From NCBI RefSeq assembly GCF_007096885.1, contig NZ_VJNO01000053.1, positions 1-37,997 of the forward strand: 37,997 nt of DNA, written 5' to 3'. This DNA comes from Streptomyces sp. 130 (GTDB lineage Bacteria > Actinomycetota > Actinomycetes > Streptomycetales > Streptomycetaceae). Made by a program: the position numbers and the translations under genes. Below, piece after piece: positions 28,281-33,707 of this stretch (the first letter of the stretch is position 1; the number at the start of each line of letters is the position of its first letter). The notes under the pieces are model-generated. The model worked only from the letters and a program-made list of their open reading frames with translations. It did no database searches and was not told where the DNA came from.

Positions 28281-28736
28281 ATGAACCGCGACCCAGAGAG
28301 CTGGGCCCGGCTCGGCCGCGCACTCCGCAGCGCCCGCGAGGGCGCCGGGTTTACCCAGGCAGAACTGGCCGAAGTCGCCAACGTCTCAAGCCGCAGCATC
28401 CAAGACGCCGAAGGCGGCAAAGTTCCAACCGGGCGCCGCCCCTACACCCTCGCCCGCATGGCGGCCGCACTCGGCTGGCCGGCAGGGGCGGTGGATGACG
28501 TCCTGGACGGGGCGGCGCCGCCGGGAGACGACGGCCAAGACATCCCCGTACAGGTGCAGGTGGACGAGGAGACAGCGAGCGGCGCCATCACCAACGCCAT
28601 GGTGCGGGCCCTCGACAACGCCACCCCCGCCGAAATCCGCGAAGCCGTCCGCCTCGCCGTGGACGCATTGCGTCGACACGGGGTCATTAGTGAGACGGAT
28701 GGCGTACAACCTTCAACGAAACGTGTGAACCCGTAG
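28281..28736 (+). CDS. XRE-family immunity repressor candidate
   Basis: 151 residues, ATG with GGAGAGG upstream. An N-terminal HTH (LGRALRSAREGAGFTQAELA followed by EVANVSSRSIQDAEGGKVPT) and a C-terminal helical region (ASGAITNAMVRALDNATPAE; IREAVRLAVDALRRHG) that may dimerise. No peptidase-type cleavage domain (LexA/CI) is evident. It is divergent from the leftward XRE gene and directly upstream of the integrase operon, the usual place for a lysogeny repressor. Which of the three XRE proteins is the true repressor cannot be told from sequence. Confidence 0.75.
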   Translation: MNRDPESWARLGRALRSAREGAGFTQAELAEVANVSSRSIQDAEGGKVPTGRRPYTLARMAAALGWPAGAVDDVLDGAAPPGDDGQDIPVQVQVDEETASGAITNAMVRALDNATPAEIREAVRLAVDALRRHGVISETDGVQPSTKRVNP

Positions 28737-28790
28737 TCACCAAACGGTCACTCGGCATATTCTCCTAACCCCCGGAGCCTGCCGCTCCGG
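28736..28790 (+). promoter_or_regulatory. Operator-like repeat and leader hairpin before the integrase operon
   Basis: GTCACCAAACGGTCAC (28736-28751) overlaps the repressor stop codon and contains ACCAAACGGTC, the reverse complement of GACCGTTTGGT found before the XRE gene at 30587. CATATT (28757-28762) could be a -10 element. A 7-bp hairpin CCGGAGC / GCTCCGG (28772-28790) follows and may be a terminator or a leader structure. Confidence 0.4.
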
Positions 28791-28808
28791 AAGAGAACGG
28801 GGACACGC

Positions 28809-29015
28809 ATGCCTGATGAGCCGATCCTGATATCCGCAGACCTGGGCCCGCGCGTGGCCGCTTTCACCGCCCGCACCAACGGCCGGCCCACCGCCGTCGT
28901 TAACACCCGGGCCCACACCCAGCCGCGCATGCGCGTTCAGGCCGCTGTCGCCCTGCTCGCCTGCGGCATCGACGCGGGCCACGCACTGGGAGCACTCCAT
29001 GGGGTACGTAGCTGA
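28809..29015 (+). CDS. Small protein coupled to the integrase
   Basis: 68 residues (MPDEPILISADLGPRVAAFT; MRVQAAVALLACGIDAGHAL). It overlaps the integrase start by 17 bases. The sequence is helical and alanine-rich near the end with no obvious HTH. Its coupling to the integrase suggests a role in integration control. It is shorter than typical excisionases and does not resemble them; function unknown. Confidence 0.55.
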   Translation: MPDEPILISADLGPRVAAFTARTNGRPTAVVNTRAHTQPRMRVQAAVALLACGIDAGHALGALHGVRS

Positions 29016-30261
29016 CCGCTGGCACAAAACCCGCCCGCAACCGGGCGAGCCCGAGTGCGGCCAGCACAAGGGCATGGTCGCCTCCGTGAACCACGGGAAG
29101 GGCAAGCGCTGGCAGGCCCGCTACGACGACCCCAACGGCAAGGAGATCACCAGCCTCTGGGCCACCAAGACCGAAGCCGAACGGGAGATCAACAAGCAGG
29201 AGGCGGCCAAGCAGGCTGGCTCCTGGCTGGACCCGAAGGCCGGCCGCGTCACGTTCGAGCGGTTCGCCCTCGATACGTGGCTGCCCGCTCAGTCGATCAA
29301 CGGGCGATCCGAGGTCGAGTACCTGGGCGCGCTGCGGCGTTACGCGATCCCCGAGTGGGGGCAGCGCGAGATGCGGTCCATCAAGCCGTCCGAGGCGGGG
29401 GCCTGGCAGAAGCTCCTCGTCACCAAGTACGGGCTGTCCGGGTCCTACCCGAACCGGGTGGCGCGGTACGTCCGCGGGGTGTTCCGCCTCGCCGTCATCG
29501 ACCGCGTCATCCCCGTCAGCCCGTTCGAGCGCATCCCCGCCCCGCCCCTGGACGAGTCCGCTGTGCAGCCGCCTGACGTGGCGGAGGTGCGGCAGCTGAT
29601 CGCTGCGGCGAACATCGACCGGTGGCGCACCATGATCGAGTTCACCGCGCTGACCGGTCTTCGCTCCGGGGAGATCCGGGGGCTGCGTCTCGCGCGCGTG
29701 GATTTCCTGCGCCGCACGATGCTCGTGGACCAGCAGCTGGTGTACGAGAAGGGGAAGGGCCTGTACTTCGATGAGCTGAAGACCGGCGCCGGACTCCGCA
29801 CGTTGCCGCTGACGAAGCGCGCCGTCGATGTCCTGGCCGCCTACATCGAGCGGCACCCCGTGCCGCAGTCCGGGCCGGGGGCCGGACTCATCTTCACGAT
29901 GCCGGCCGCCGGACTGATCGGTGAGTCCACGATCGACTACGCGATCAAGTCCGTCTGCAAGAAGGCGGGGCTGGAGCCGAGGCACTGGCACGAGCTGCGC
30001 CACCACTACGCCTCGGTCCTCATCGGGGGCGGCGAGAATCCGAAGGTTGTGCAGAAGAGGTTGGGACACAAGGACGTCATGACGACGCTCCGGACGTACA
30101 GCCACTTGTTCGCTGAGGCGGAGGAACGGACGCGTGACGTTCTGGATGCGGCGTGGGCCGAGCCGGGTGAAACTGGCGCCGAGACGGAATCCTCCGGAAC
30201 GAGCGGAAGGATTCCGGAATCACGGCCCGCATCCGGGGTAGTCGCCCAGCTCAGAGGGTAG
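28999..30261 (+). CDS. int: Tyrosine-type site-specific integrase
   Basis: 420 residues, ATG preceded by GGGAG. The N-terminal arm-binding region (KGKRWQARYDDPNGKEITSL, then WATKTEAEREINKQE) is followed by a SAM-like core-binding domain and a catalytic domain with R222 (TGLRSGEIRGLRL), K261, HELRHHYASVLI (H331, R334), RLGHKDV (H357) and the nucleophile Y367 (TYSHLF). All catalytic residues are present. The C-terminal 45 residues are acidic then Ser-rich, and their coding DNA contains arm-type repeats of the putative attP. Expected to integrate the phage into the host chromosome; no tRNA-like attB segment is visible. Confidence 0.93.
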   Translation: MGYVADRWHKTRPQPGEPECGQHKGMVASVNHGKGKRWQARYDDPNGKEITSLWATKTEAEREINKQEAAKQAGSWLDPKAGRVTFERFALDTWLPAQSINGRSEVEYLGALRRYAIPEWGQREMRSIKPSEAGAWQKLLVTKYGLSGSYPNRVARYVRGVFRLAVIDRVIPVSPFERIPAPPLDESAVQPPDVAEVRQLIAAANIDRWRTMIEFTALTGLRSGEIRGLRLARVDFLRRTMLVDQQLVYEKGKGLYFDELKTGAGLRTLPLTKRAVDVLAAYIERHPVPQSGPGAGLIFTMPAAGLIGESTIDYAIKSVCKKAGLEPRHWHELRHHYASVLIGGGENPKVVQKRLGHKDVMTTLRTYSHLFAEAEERTRDVLDAAWAEPGETGAETESSGTSGRIPESRPASGVVAQLRG

Positions 30262-30438
30262 TCCGGGACATCACGCCTGGATGTTCCAGGCCGAGAGCGC
30301 CTGAGCAGGTCACGGGGCTGCGGGCCGGTTGACCTGGGAAGAGACGCATTCCAATGCGTTTCAACGCATCCCATGGCGACCCGTGAACGTACGGAAAGAT
30401 TCCGGAATCCAGCCGCCCAGCGGAAGGATTCCGGAACG
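30186..30438. other. Putative attP region with arm-type repeats
   Basis: The motif CGGAARGATTCCGGAAYS occurs at 30204-30221 (inside the integrase 3' end), 30392-30409 and 30421-30438, with a shortened version (CGGAATCCTCCGGAACG) at 30186. It includes the palindrome GATTCCGGAATC. Between the two groups are dyads: GCCTGG/CCAGGC (30275-30291), CAGGTCA/TGACCTG (30306-30336) and an alternating ACGCATT-CC-AATGCGTT-TC-AACGCAT (30344-30369). Repeated arm sites around a dyad core next to int is the usual form of attP. No coding gene is credible in 30262-30586. Confidence 0.5.
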
Positions 30439-30494
30439 CCAGACGCCCCCTGACCACCTGGAACAACACCCCAACAGGTCCCAGAACCCGGAAG

Positions 30495-30524
30495 GCCCCG
30501 GCTCGCATCGCGCGAGACCGGGGC
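30495..30524 (+). terminator. Terminator downstream of the integrase/att region
   Basis: Stem GCCCCGG / CCGGGGC extended inward by CTCGC / GCGAG, short loop. It is the first strong hairpin after the integrase on the plus strand and precedes the promoter region of the next XRE gene. Confidence 0.6.
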
Positions 30525-30536
30525 TCTTCCAGAAGT

Positions 30537-30585
30537 GCGACCGTTTAGGTACTGACTCAAGATCATTAAGTGGCGACCGTTTGGT
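30537..30585 (+). promoter_or_regulatory. Direct repeats GCGACCGTTT before the second XRE gene
   Basis: GCGACCGTTTAGGT (30537-30550) and GCGACCGTTTGGTC (30573-30586) are 36 bp apart, separated by an AT-rich stretch (GATCATTAAG). The second copy abuts the GTG start of the XRE gene. The GACCGTTTGGT part also lies, inverted, before the integrase operon (28739-28749). Likely operator sites for one of the XRE proteins. Confidence 0.5.
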
Positions 30586-30586
30586 C

Positions 30587-30829
30587 GTGCCCCTCCGACG
30601 AACCCCCCTGCCCGAGTGGGCCATCACCCGACGGAGGGAACTCGGCGAACGCCTCGTCGCCACCCGTCGCGCGGCCGGCCTCTCACAAGACCAGCTCGCC
30701 GACCGCGTCGGCGTCGAGCGCCGCACCATCCAGCGGTACGAATCAGGGGAGCGAGACCCCCGCTACACCGATTTGCTGCTCATCGCGGACGCCCTGGGGG
30801 CCCCGCTCGCCGATCTGGTGCAGGAGTAG
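30587..30829 (+). CDS. XRE-family regulator, small
   Basis: 80 residues from a GTG at 30587 (an upstream TTG at 30581 and a much longer ATG frame from 30329 through the att region are less likely). The HTH is canonical: RRELGERLVATRRAAGLSQD, QLADRVGVERRTIQRYESGE and YTDLLLIADALGAPLADLVQ. There is almost nothing besides the HTH. No Shine-Dalgarno sequence is clear, so the message may be leaderless, as is common in Streptomyces. The adjoining repeats suggest autoregulation. Confidence 0.75.
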   Translation: MPLRRTPLPEWAITRRRELGERLVATRRAAGLSQDQLADRVGVERRTIQRYESGERDPRYTDLLLIADALGAPLADLVQE

Positions 30830-30834
30830 CCCTA

Positions 30835-30869
30835 CCCGCCCCCCGGCCACCGCCGGCCTCGGGGACGGG
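30835..30869. terminator. Bidirectional terminator
   Basis: A branched GC-rich stem (CCCG...CCCC-GGCC / GGCC..GGGG-CGGG) between the convergent XRE gene (+, ends 30829) and the 49-residue gene (-, ends 30878). Confidence 0.5.
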
Positions 30870-30877
30870 CAGGGGGA

Positions 30878-31027
30878 TCAGGTGGGGTACCGGTGCGGCT
30901 GGCCCGGTGCCGGGTCGCACAGCTCGCGGTGCATCCGCAGGGAGATCCCCGGCCCGGTCGCCCCGGGAATGTCGTACACCTCGGACTCGTCGGGCTCCAT
31001 CGGCTTCTCGCAGCGGGCGCAGATCAT
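30878..31027 (-). CDS. 49-residue CxxC zinc-type protein
   Basis: ATGA overlap with the upstream small gene. ICARCEKPMEPDESEVYDIP gives a CxxC knuckle, and RMHRELCDPAP gives His and Cys to complete a zinc site. Very similar small proteins occur in Streptomyces phages and chromosomes. Function unknown. Confidence 0.6.
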   Translation of the reverse strand: MICARCEKPMEPDESEVYDIPGATGPGISLRMHRELCDPAPGQPHRYPT

Positions 31028-31212
31028 GCGGTCACCGCCGCGTCCCGGGCCTCGCGCCATGCGGTTTTCAGGTCGTGGGCGTCCTCGCAGTCGACGCCGG
31101 TCTGCCTGCATGAGGCGCACAGCTGGGTGTGCCGGATGAACCGGCCGTACGCGACCTCCGCCTGCTCTTGGGCTCTGTGCTGGGCCTGTGCGGGCCCGGT
31201 ACGCTCTGCCAT
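31024..31212 (-). CDS. 62-residue Cys-containing protein
   Basis: ATG with GAGGAGC upstream. A helical N-terminus (AQAQHRAQEQAEVAYGRFIR) precedes HTQLCASCRQTGVDCEDAHD (CxxC and a further Cys), followed by a helix. It probably binds a metal. It is divergent from the GntR-like gene and coupled to the 49-residue zinc-type gene. Confidence 0.6.
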   Translation of the reverse strand: MAERTGPAQAQHRAQEQAEVAYGRFIRHTQLCASCRQTGVDCEDAHDLKTAWREARDAAVTA

Positions 31213-31236
31213 GGCGCGCTCCTCGTAGCGTCGTCC

Positions 31237-31324
31237 ATACCCCCGGACCGGTGACACGGTTGCGGGGGTTATCTCTGTGCCGGACACCCTACTCCCAGCG
31301 AGATAGGTGCGATAGGTGCGATAG
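31237..31324. promoter_or_regulatory. Divergent control region with long dyad and 9-bp tandem repeats
   Basis: An imperfect 36-bp dyad (ATACCCCCG-N2-CCG ... CGG-N2-CGGGGGTTAT, 31237-31272) lies beside three tandem 9-bp units, GATAGGTGC at 31302 and 31311 and GATAG at 31320. Both are in the interval between the leftward zinc-type gene (31212) and the rightward GntR-like gene (31380). Such paired elements suggest one operator for each promoter, with the GntR-like protein as a candidate ligand. Confidence 0.5.
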
Positions 31325-31379
31325 CCCCACCAGGTCAGCTTGTCTCGCCGAGCGGACGGTGCGGACCTAGCGTCGCGGT

Positions 31380-31622
31380 ATGGACTGGCAGCCGGATATC
31401 CCGAGGTGGCGGCAGGTGTATGCCCTGCTGGAGGAACGTATTGATGACGGGACGTACCCGCCCGGGACTCGTCTGCCGTCCGCGATCGATCTTCAGGGTG
31501 AGACCGGGGTCAGCCCGGTGACCGCGCGCCGGGTCCTGCGGGAGCTGCGCGCGGCGGGGCTGGCGTACATGGAGCCGGGGATCGGGACGTTCGTGACGCG
31601 GCTGCCCGAGCCAGGGGCATAA
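31380..31622 (+). CDS. GntR-type winged-helix regulator, DNA-binding domain only
   Basis: 80 residues. Canonical GntR N-terminal domain: PRWRQVYALLEERIDDGTYP, PPGTRLPSAIDLQGETGVSP, VTARRVLRELRAAGLAYM and GIGTFV. The effector domain that normally follows is absent, as in small GntR proteins of Streptomyces mobile elements. The start ATG has no clear Shine-Dalgarno sequence. It is followed at once by a strong terminator and the CRISPR-like repeats. Confidence 0.8.
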   Translation: MDWQPDIPRWRQVYALLEERIDDGTYPPGTRLPSAIDLQGETGVSPVTARRVLRELRAAGLAYMEPGIGTFVTRLPEPGA

Positions 31623-31624
31623 CG

Positions 31625-31655
31625 AAGCGCCCCGCCGGGTGGAGGCGGGGCGCTT
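31625..31655 (+). terminator. Terminator of the GntR-like gene
   Basis: Perfect 12-bp stem AAGCGCCCCGCC / GGCGGGGCGCTT with a 7-nt loop, three bases after the stop codon. The last bases (31651-31655) form the edge of the first CRISPR-like unit. Confidence 0.75.
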
Positions 31656-31827
31656 ATCCCCGTGGAGTCGGGGAGTAGTTCGGTGCAGCAGACCCGTCTG
31701 GGCCATCCCCGTGGAGTTGGGGAGCAATTCCCTGCGACAGACTCGCCCGGGCCATCCCCGTGGAGTTGGGGAGCAGTACCAAGAGGCCCGTCCGGGTTGG
31801 GCCATCCCTGCCGGAGCGGGGAGTACG
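31651..31827 (-). CRISPR. Degenerate CRISPR-like mini-array (type I-E-like repeat units)
   Basis: Four 29-bp units at 31651-31679, 31700-31728, 31749-31777 and 31799-31827, 49-50 bp apart. On the minus strand three have the I-E core TCCCC-N7-CGGGGAT; the fourth (31799) reads TCCCC-N7-CAGGGAT. The two central units are identical over 27 bases. The 3' part reads GGGGATGGCCC in them and GGGGATAAGCG in the 31651 unit. The intervals are 20, 20 and 21 nt rather than 32, and the first two intervals match at 13 of 20 positions. No cas genes are present. It is not a normal immune array: a CRISPR mimic, a decayed mini-array or a convergent tandem repeat. No credible protein gene lies in 31623-31966. 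Confidence 0.5.
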
Positions 31828-31832
31828 GGTTG

Positions 31833-31872
31833 AATGTATCGGGTTGGCGCGGTGAGTGAAAGCCCTTCACTC
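31833..31872 (-). promoter_or_regulatory. Putative promoter and hairpin on the leader side of the CRISPR-like array
   Basis: Read on the minus strand, TACATT (31838-31833) lies 6 bases before the 31799-31827 unit. A weak TTTCAC stands 17 bp upstream of it. A GAGTGAA / TTCACTC hairpin (31854-31872) overlaps that -35 position and could be an operator. Transcription from here would run through all four units. Confidence 0.3.
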
Positions 31873-31891
31873 GATCGGGTGACACCCCTTG

Positions 31892-31921
31892 CCAACCTTG
31901 CCCCACGTGGGGCAAGGTTGG
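31892..31921. promoter_or_regulatory. 30-bp perfect palindrome
   Basis: CCAACCTTGCCCCAC followed by its exact reverse complement, with no spacer. It lies 46 bp before the rightward gene at 31967 and 65 bp beyond the CRISPR-like array. The lack of a loop favours a dimeric DNA-binding site over a terminator, though a cruciform or terminator function cannot be excluded. Confidence 0.7.
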
Positions 31922-31966
31922 GTCATCGCTAAGGGAACAACCCGGGCCGCCTGCAAGGGGAACGCC

Positions 31967-32248
31967 ATGAGCACCGACATCTACGAGGGCATGACCGGCC
32001 GCGAACTCGCCTCCTACGACCTGCTGGACGAGGCCATGACCGCCCACAACCTGACCCAGCGCAACGCCCACGAGGCCATTACGGCCCTGCTCCAGGACCT
32101 CGTCGCCGACAACCAGGACCTGATTCTGGACCGGCGCCCGGTCCGCACCGTCACCGCCCCCGGCGTCGACCACAACCACTGGTTGACCGTGTCCGACGAG
32201 ACCGCCGACCACATCCGCGAAGCCCTCGCCGCCATCTACGAGCACTGA
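31967..32248 (+). CDS. Accessory protein of unknown function next to the CRISPR-like array
   Basis: 93 residues from an ATG with AAGGGGA upstream. Helical N-terminal two-thirds (GMTGRELASYDLLDEAMTAH, then HEAITALLQDLVADNQDLIL), a short beta part (RPVRTVTAPGVDHNHWLTVS) and a final helix (DHIREALAAIYEH). No known family. It and the following HTH gene form a two-gene operon preceded by the 30-bp palindrome, an arrangement resembling anti-defence gene plus HTH (aca-like) operons. Confidence 0.6.
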   Translation: MSTDIYEGMTGRELASYDLLDEAMTAHNLTQRNAHEAITALLQDLVADNQDLILDRRPVRTVTAPGVDHNHWLTVSDETADHIREALAAIYEH

Positions 32249-32252
32249 CCCC

Positions 32253-32474
32253 ATGCCCAATACCTCCGAACTGTGGACCCGGGACGAGGTCGCCGACTAC
32301 CTCGGCATCGCGCCGGGCAGCGTTCGCCGCCAGATGTCCCGCTGGGGCATTGAGCGCACCGACACCATCCGGCACCCGCACAGCGGCCGGGCGCTCGCCC
32401 GCTACTCTGCTGCCGCAGTCAAGGCCGCTCGCGCTGCGGCACCCGGACAGGGTGCCCGTACCGACCGCGCCTGA
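32253..32474 (+). CDS. Small HTH protein (excisionase/MerR-like; aca-like position)
   Basis: 73 residues, four bases after the previous gene. The HTH is LWTRDEVADYLGIAPGSVRR followed by QMSRWGIERTDTIRHPHSGR and a helical C-terminus (AAAVKAARAAAPG). It could repress its own operon at the 30-bp palindrome, as anti-CRISPR-associated HTH proteins do, or act as excisionase. It ends before a bidirectional terminator facing the tail genes. Confidence 0.7.
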   Translation: MPNTSELWTRDEVADYLGIAPGSVRRQMSRWGIERTDTIRHPHSGRALARYSAAAVKAARAAAPGQGARTDRA

Positions 32475-32486
32475 GTATGACGAAAG

Positions 32487-32522
32487 CGCCCCCGCCACCG
32501 GTCGCAACCGGGGCGGGGCGTC
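32487..32522. terminator. Bidirectional terminator between accessory and tail genes
   Basis: A long stem with one bulge: GCGCCCCCGCC-A-CCGGT / ACCGG-GGCGGGGCG, loop CGCA. It separates the convergent HTH gene (ends 32474) and the last tail gene (ends 32528). Confidence 0.7.
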
Positions 32523-32527
32523 GCCGT

Positions 32528-33115
32528 TCAGTCGCGGGACACCAGGGTTGCGGTGAGGGACCGGGACGTGATCGCGTACGACGGCCGGGTCGGGATGTCG
32601 TTCGCCTCGAAGGCCACGTACAACGGATTGCCCACGGCGGTGCCGTCGAACCCGTACAGCGACGTGACCGACAGGGTTCGGTTTCGGTCCTCGGGCCCCG
32701 GCAAGACGTTCGCGCTCGCCCCCGCGATCTCGAACGAGGAGAACAGCCGCAGCTTGACCCACTCGACGGACCCCGGGGCCACCCACCGCGAGTACGACAC
32801 GGTCGCCGTGATCAGCCAGATGCCGGGGATGAACGGGATGAAGCTGTCGCGGGGCATCTGCGTGCTGACGCCCCACAGCGCCCCGCCCGAGTTCTCCTCC
32901 AGCACCTCGTACGACACCTGCAGCAGCGGCCCGGCTCCGTACTCCTGCCTCGTGGAGCCGCCCGTGGCCCGGAACATGGGCCGCTGCCCGATGCCGTCCT
33001 GCAGGGTCTTGAGGTCGGCGTCGTACGCCGTCGCCAGCGCCTCCAGATCGGCGGCCACCGTCGTCGGCGACGACAGGTCCGGGTACGGGTAGCCCCGGTT
33101 CGATGTGATCCCCAT
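32528..33115 (-). CDS. Tail protein with C1q-like domain (third paralogue)
   Basis: 195 residues, TGATG start. The N-terminal anchor TSNRGYPYPDLSSPTTVAAD and helix LEALATAYDADLKTLQDGIG are shared in pattern with the genes at 33115 and 34448. The C-terminal 140 residues (MFRATGGSTRQEYGAGPLLQ; FIPFIPGIWLITATVSYSRW; VEWVKLRLFSSFEIAG) look like a C1q/TNF-like jelly roll, a fold used by phage receptor-binding proteins. It is the last structural gene and likely contacts the host surface. Confidence 0.65.
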   Translation of the reverse strand: MGITSNRGYPYPDLSSPTTVAADLEALATAYDADLKTLQDGIGQRPMFRATGGSTRQEYGAGPLLQVSYEVLEENSGGALWGVSTQMPRDSFIPFIPGIWLITATVSYSRWVAPGSVEWVKLRLFSSFEIAGASANVLPGPEDRNRTLSVTSLYGFDGTAVGNPLYVAFEANDIPTRPSYAITSRSLTATLVSRD

Positions 33116-33705
33116 CAGTACCCTCCCGGGAGGTTGCCCATCTTGACCGCCCACAGGGACCGGTCCTGCATGTTCACGGTCGCGCCCGCCGTAGACGTGA
33201 CGGCCACCGTGATGTCCGCCGGGGTCACCCCGTCCGCGTAGGTCAGCATCGCCACGGACACGTACGTGTTCGTAGGGCTACTGCCTGTGTTGTTGTTGCC
33301 CTGGAGGGACGCCCGCGCCGTGGCCCCGGACGCCGAGTTCGTGATGTCGGCACGCATCCCCCACGACCCCGTCGCCGGGGTGACCGCAACGGACGCGCCG
33401 ACCATGTACAGACCCTGCTCGATGATCCGGATGCGGGTGTTGCTGGCGCCCAGGTCGATCATCCCGCCGACGTCGAACTCCTCGGCCGCGAACGTGACGA
33501 CGTTGGCCACGAACGGGGTGAGCGTCTGGTTCGCGATCGCGGACATGCGCGCGGCCGGCCGATGCGCGGCAGCGTCCAGGCGGTCCGCGAGCTGCTGCAC
33601 CAGGCTGTCCAGATCCAGGGCCATGTCCTGAATCGTCGGGCCCAGGGTGCTGACCGGGTCGGTGAGCACCGGGTACGTGATGCCCCGGGGGGTGGTCGCG
33701 GTCAT
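33115..33705 (-). CDS. Tail protein with C1q-like domain (second paralogue)
   Basis: 196 residues. The N-terminal PRGITYPVLTDPVSTLGPTI and helix MALDLDSLVQQLADRLDAAA are the anchor. The C-terminal domain (FVANVVTFAAEEFDVGGMID; IEQGLYMVGASVAVTPATGS; TYVSVAMLTYADGVTPADIT) is a clear C1q-like jelly-roll pattern with the GxYxVxASV strand. Probably a trimeric receptor-binding or adhesin protein. It ends TGATG into the third paralogue. Confidence 0.7.
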   Translation of the reverse strand: MTATTPRGITYPVLTDPVSTLGPTIQDMALDLDSLVQQLADRLDAAAHRPAARMSAIANQTLTPFVANVVTFAAEEFDVGGMIDLGASNTRIRIIEQGLYMVGASVAVTPATGSWGMRADITNSASGATARASLQGNNNTGSSPTNTYVSVAMLTYADGVTPADITVAVTSTAGATVNMQDRSLWAVKMGNLPGGY

Positions 33706-33707
33706 GA

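Noticed and set aside
30006..30566. A 186-codon minus-strand frame across the integrase end and att region
   Set aside because: Opposite to the integrase end, arginine/serine-rich, and covering repeated DNA elements; no start signals.
30329..30586. Upstream extension of the second XRE gene to an ATG at 30329
   Set aside because: The added 86 residues are low-complexity and run across the att dyads, arm repeats, a terminator and operator repeats; a GTG at 30587 directly before the HTH is more sensible.
30262..30586. A tRNA gene or tRNA 3'-end as attachment core
   Set aside because: No cloverleaf, T-loop consensus or CCA-type end could be recognised here or elsewhere in the window.
31651..31827. 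A functional adaptive CRISPR array
   Set aside because: Intervals of 20-21 nt are too short, two of them resemble each other, only four degenerate units are present, and no cas genes lie in the window.
31639..31859. Two overlapping plus-strand frames of 64 and 65 codons across the CRISPR-like units
   Set aside because: They are translations of the repeats in two frames; neither has a ribosome binding site nor a stable peptide pattern.
31892..31921. The 30-bp palindrome as an ordinary terminator
   Set aside because: It has no loop and no T run, lies far from any upstream plus-strand gene end, and another terminator (31625-31655) already serves the GntR-like gene.
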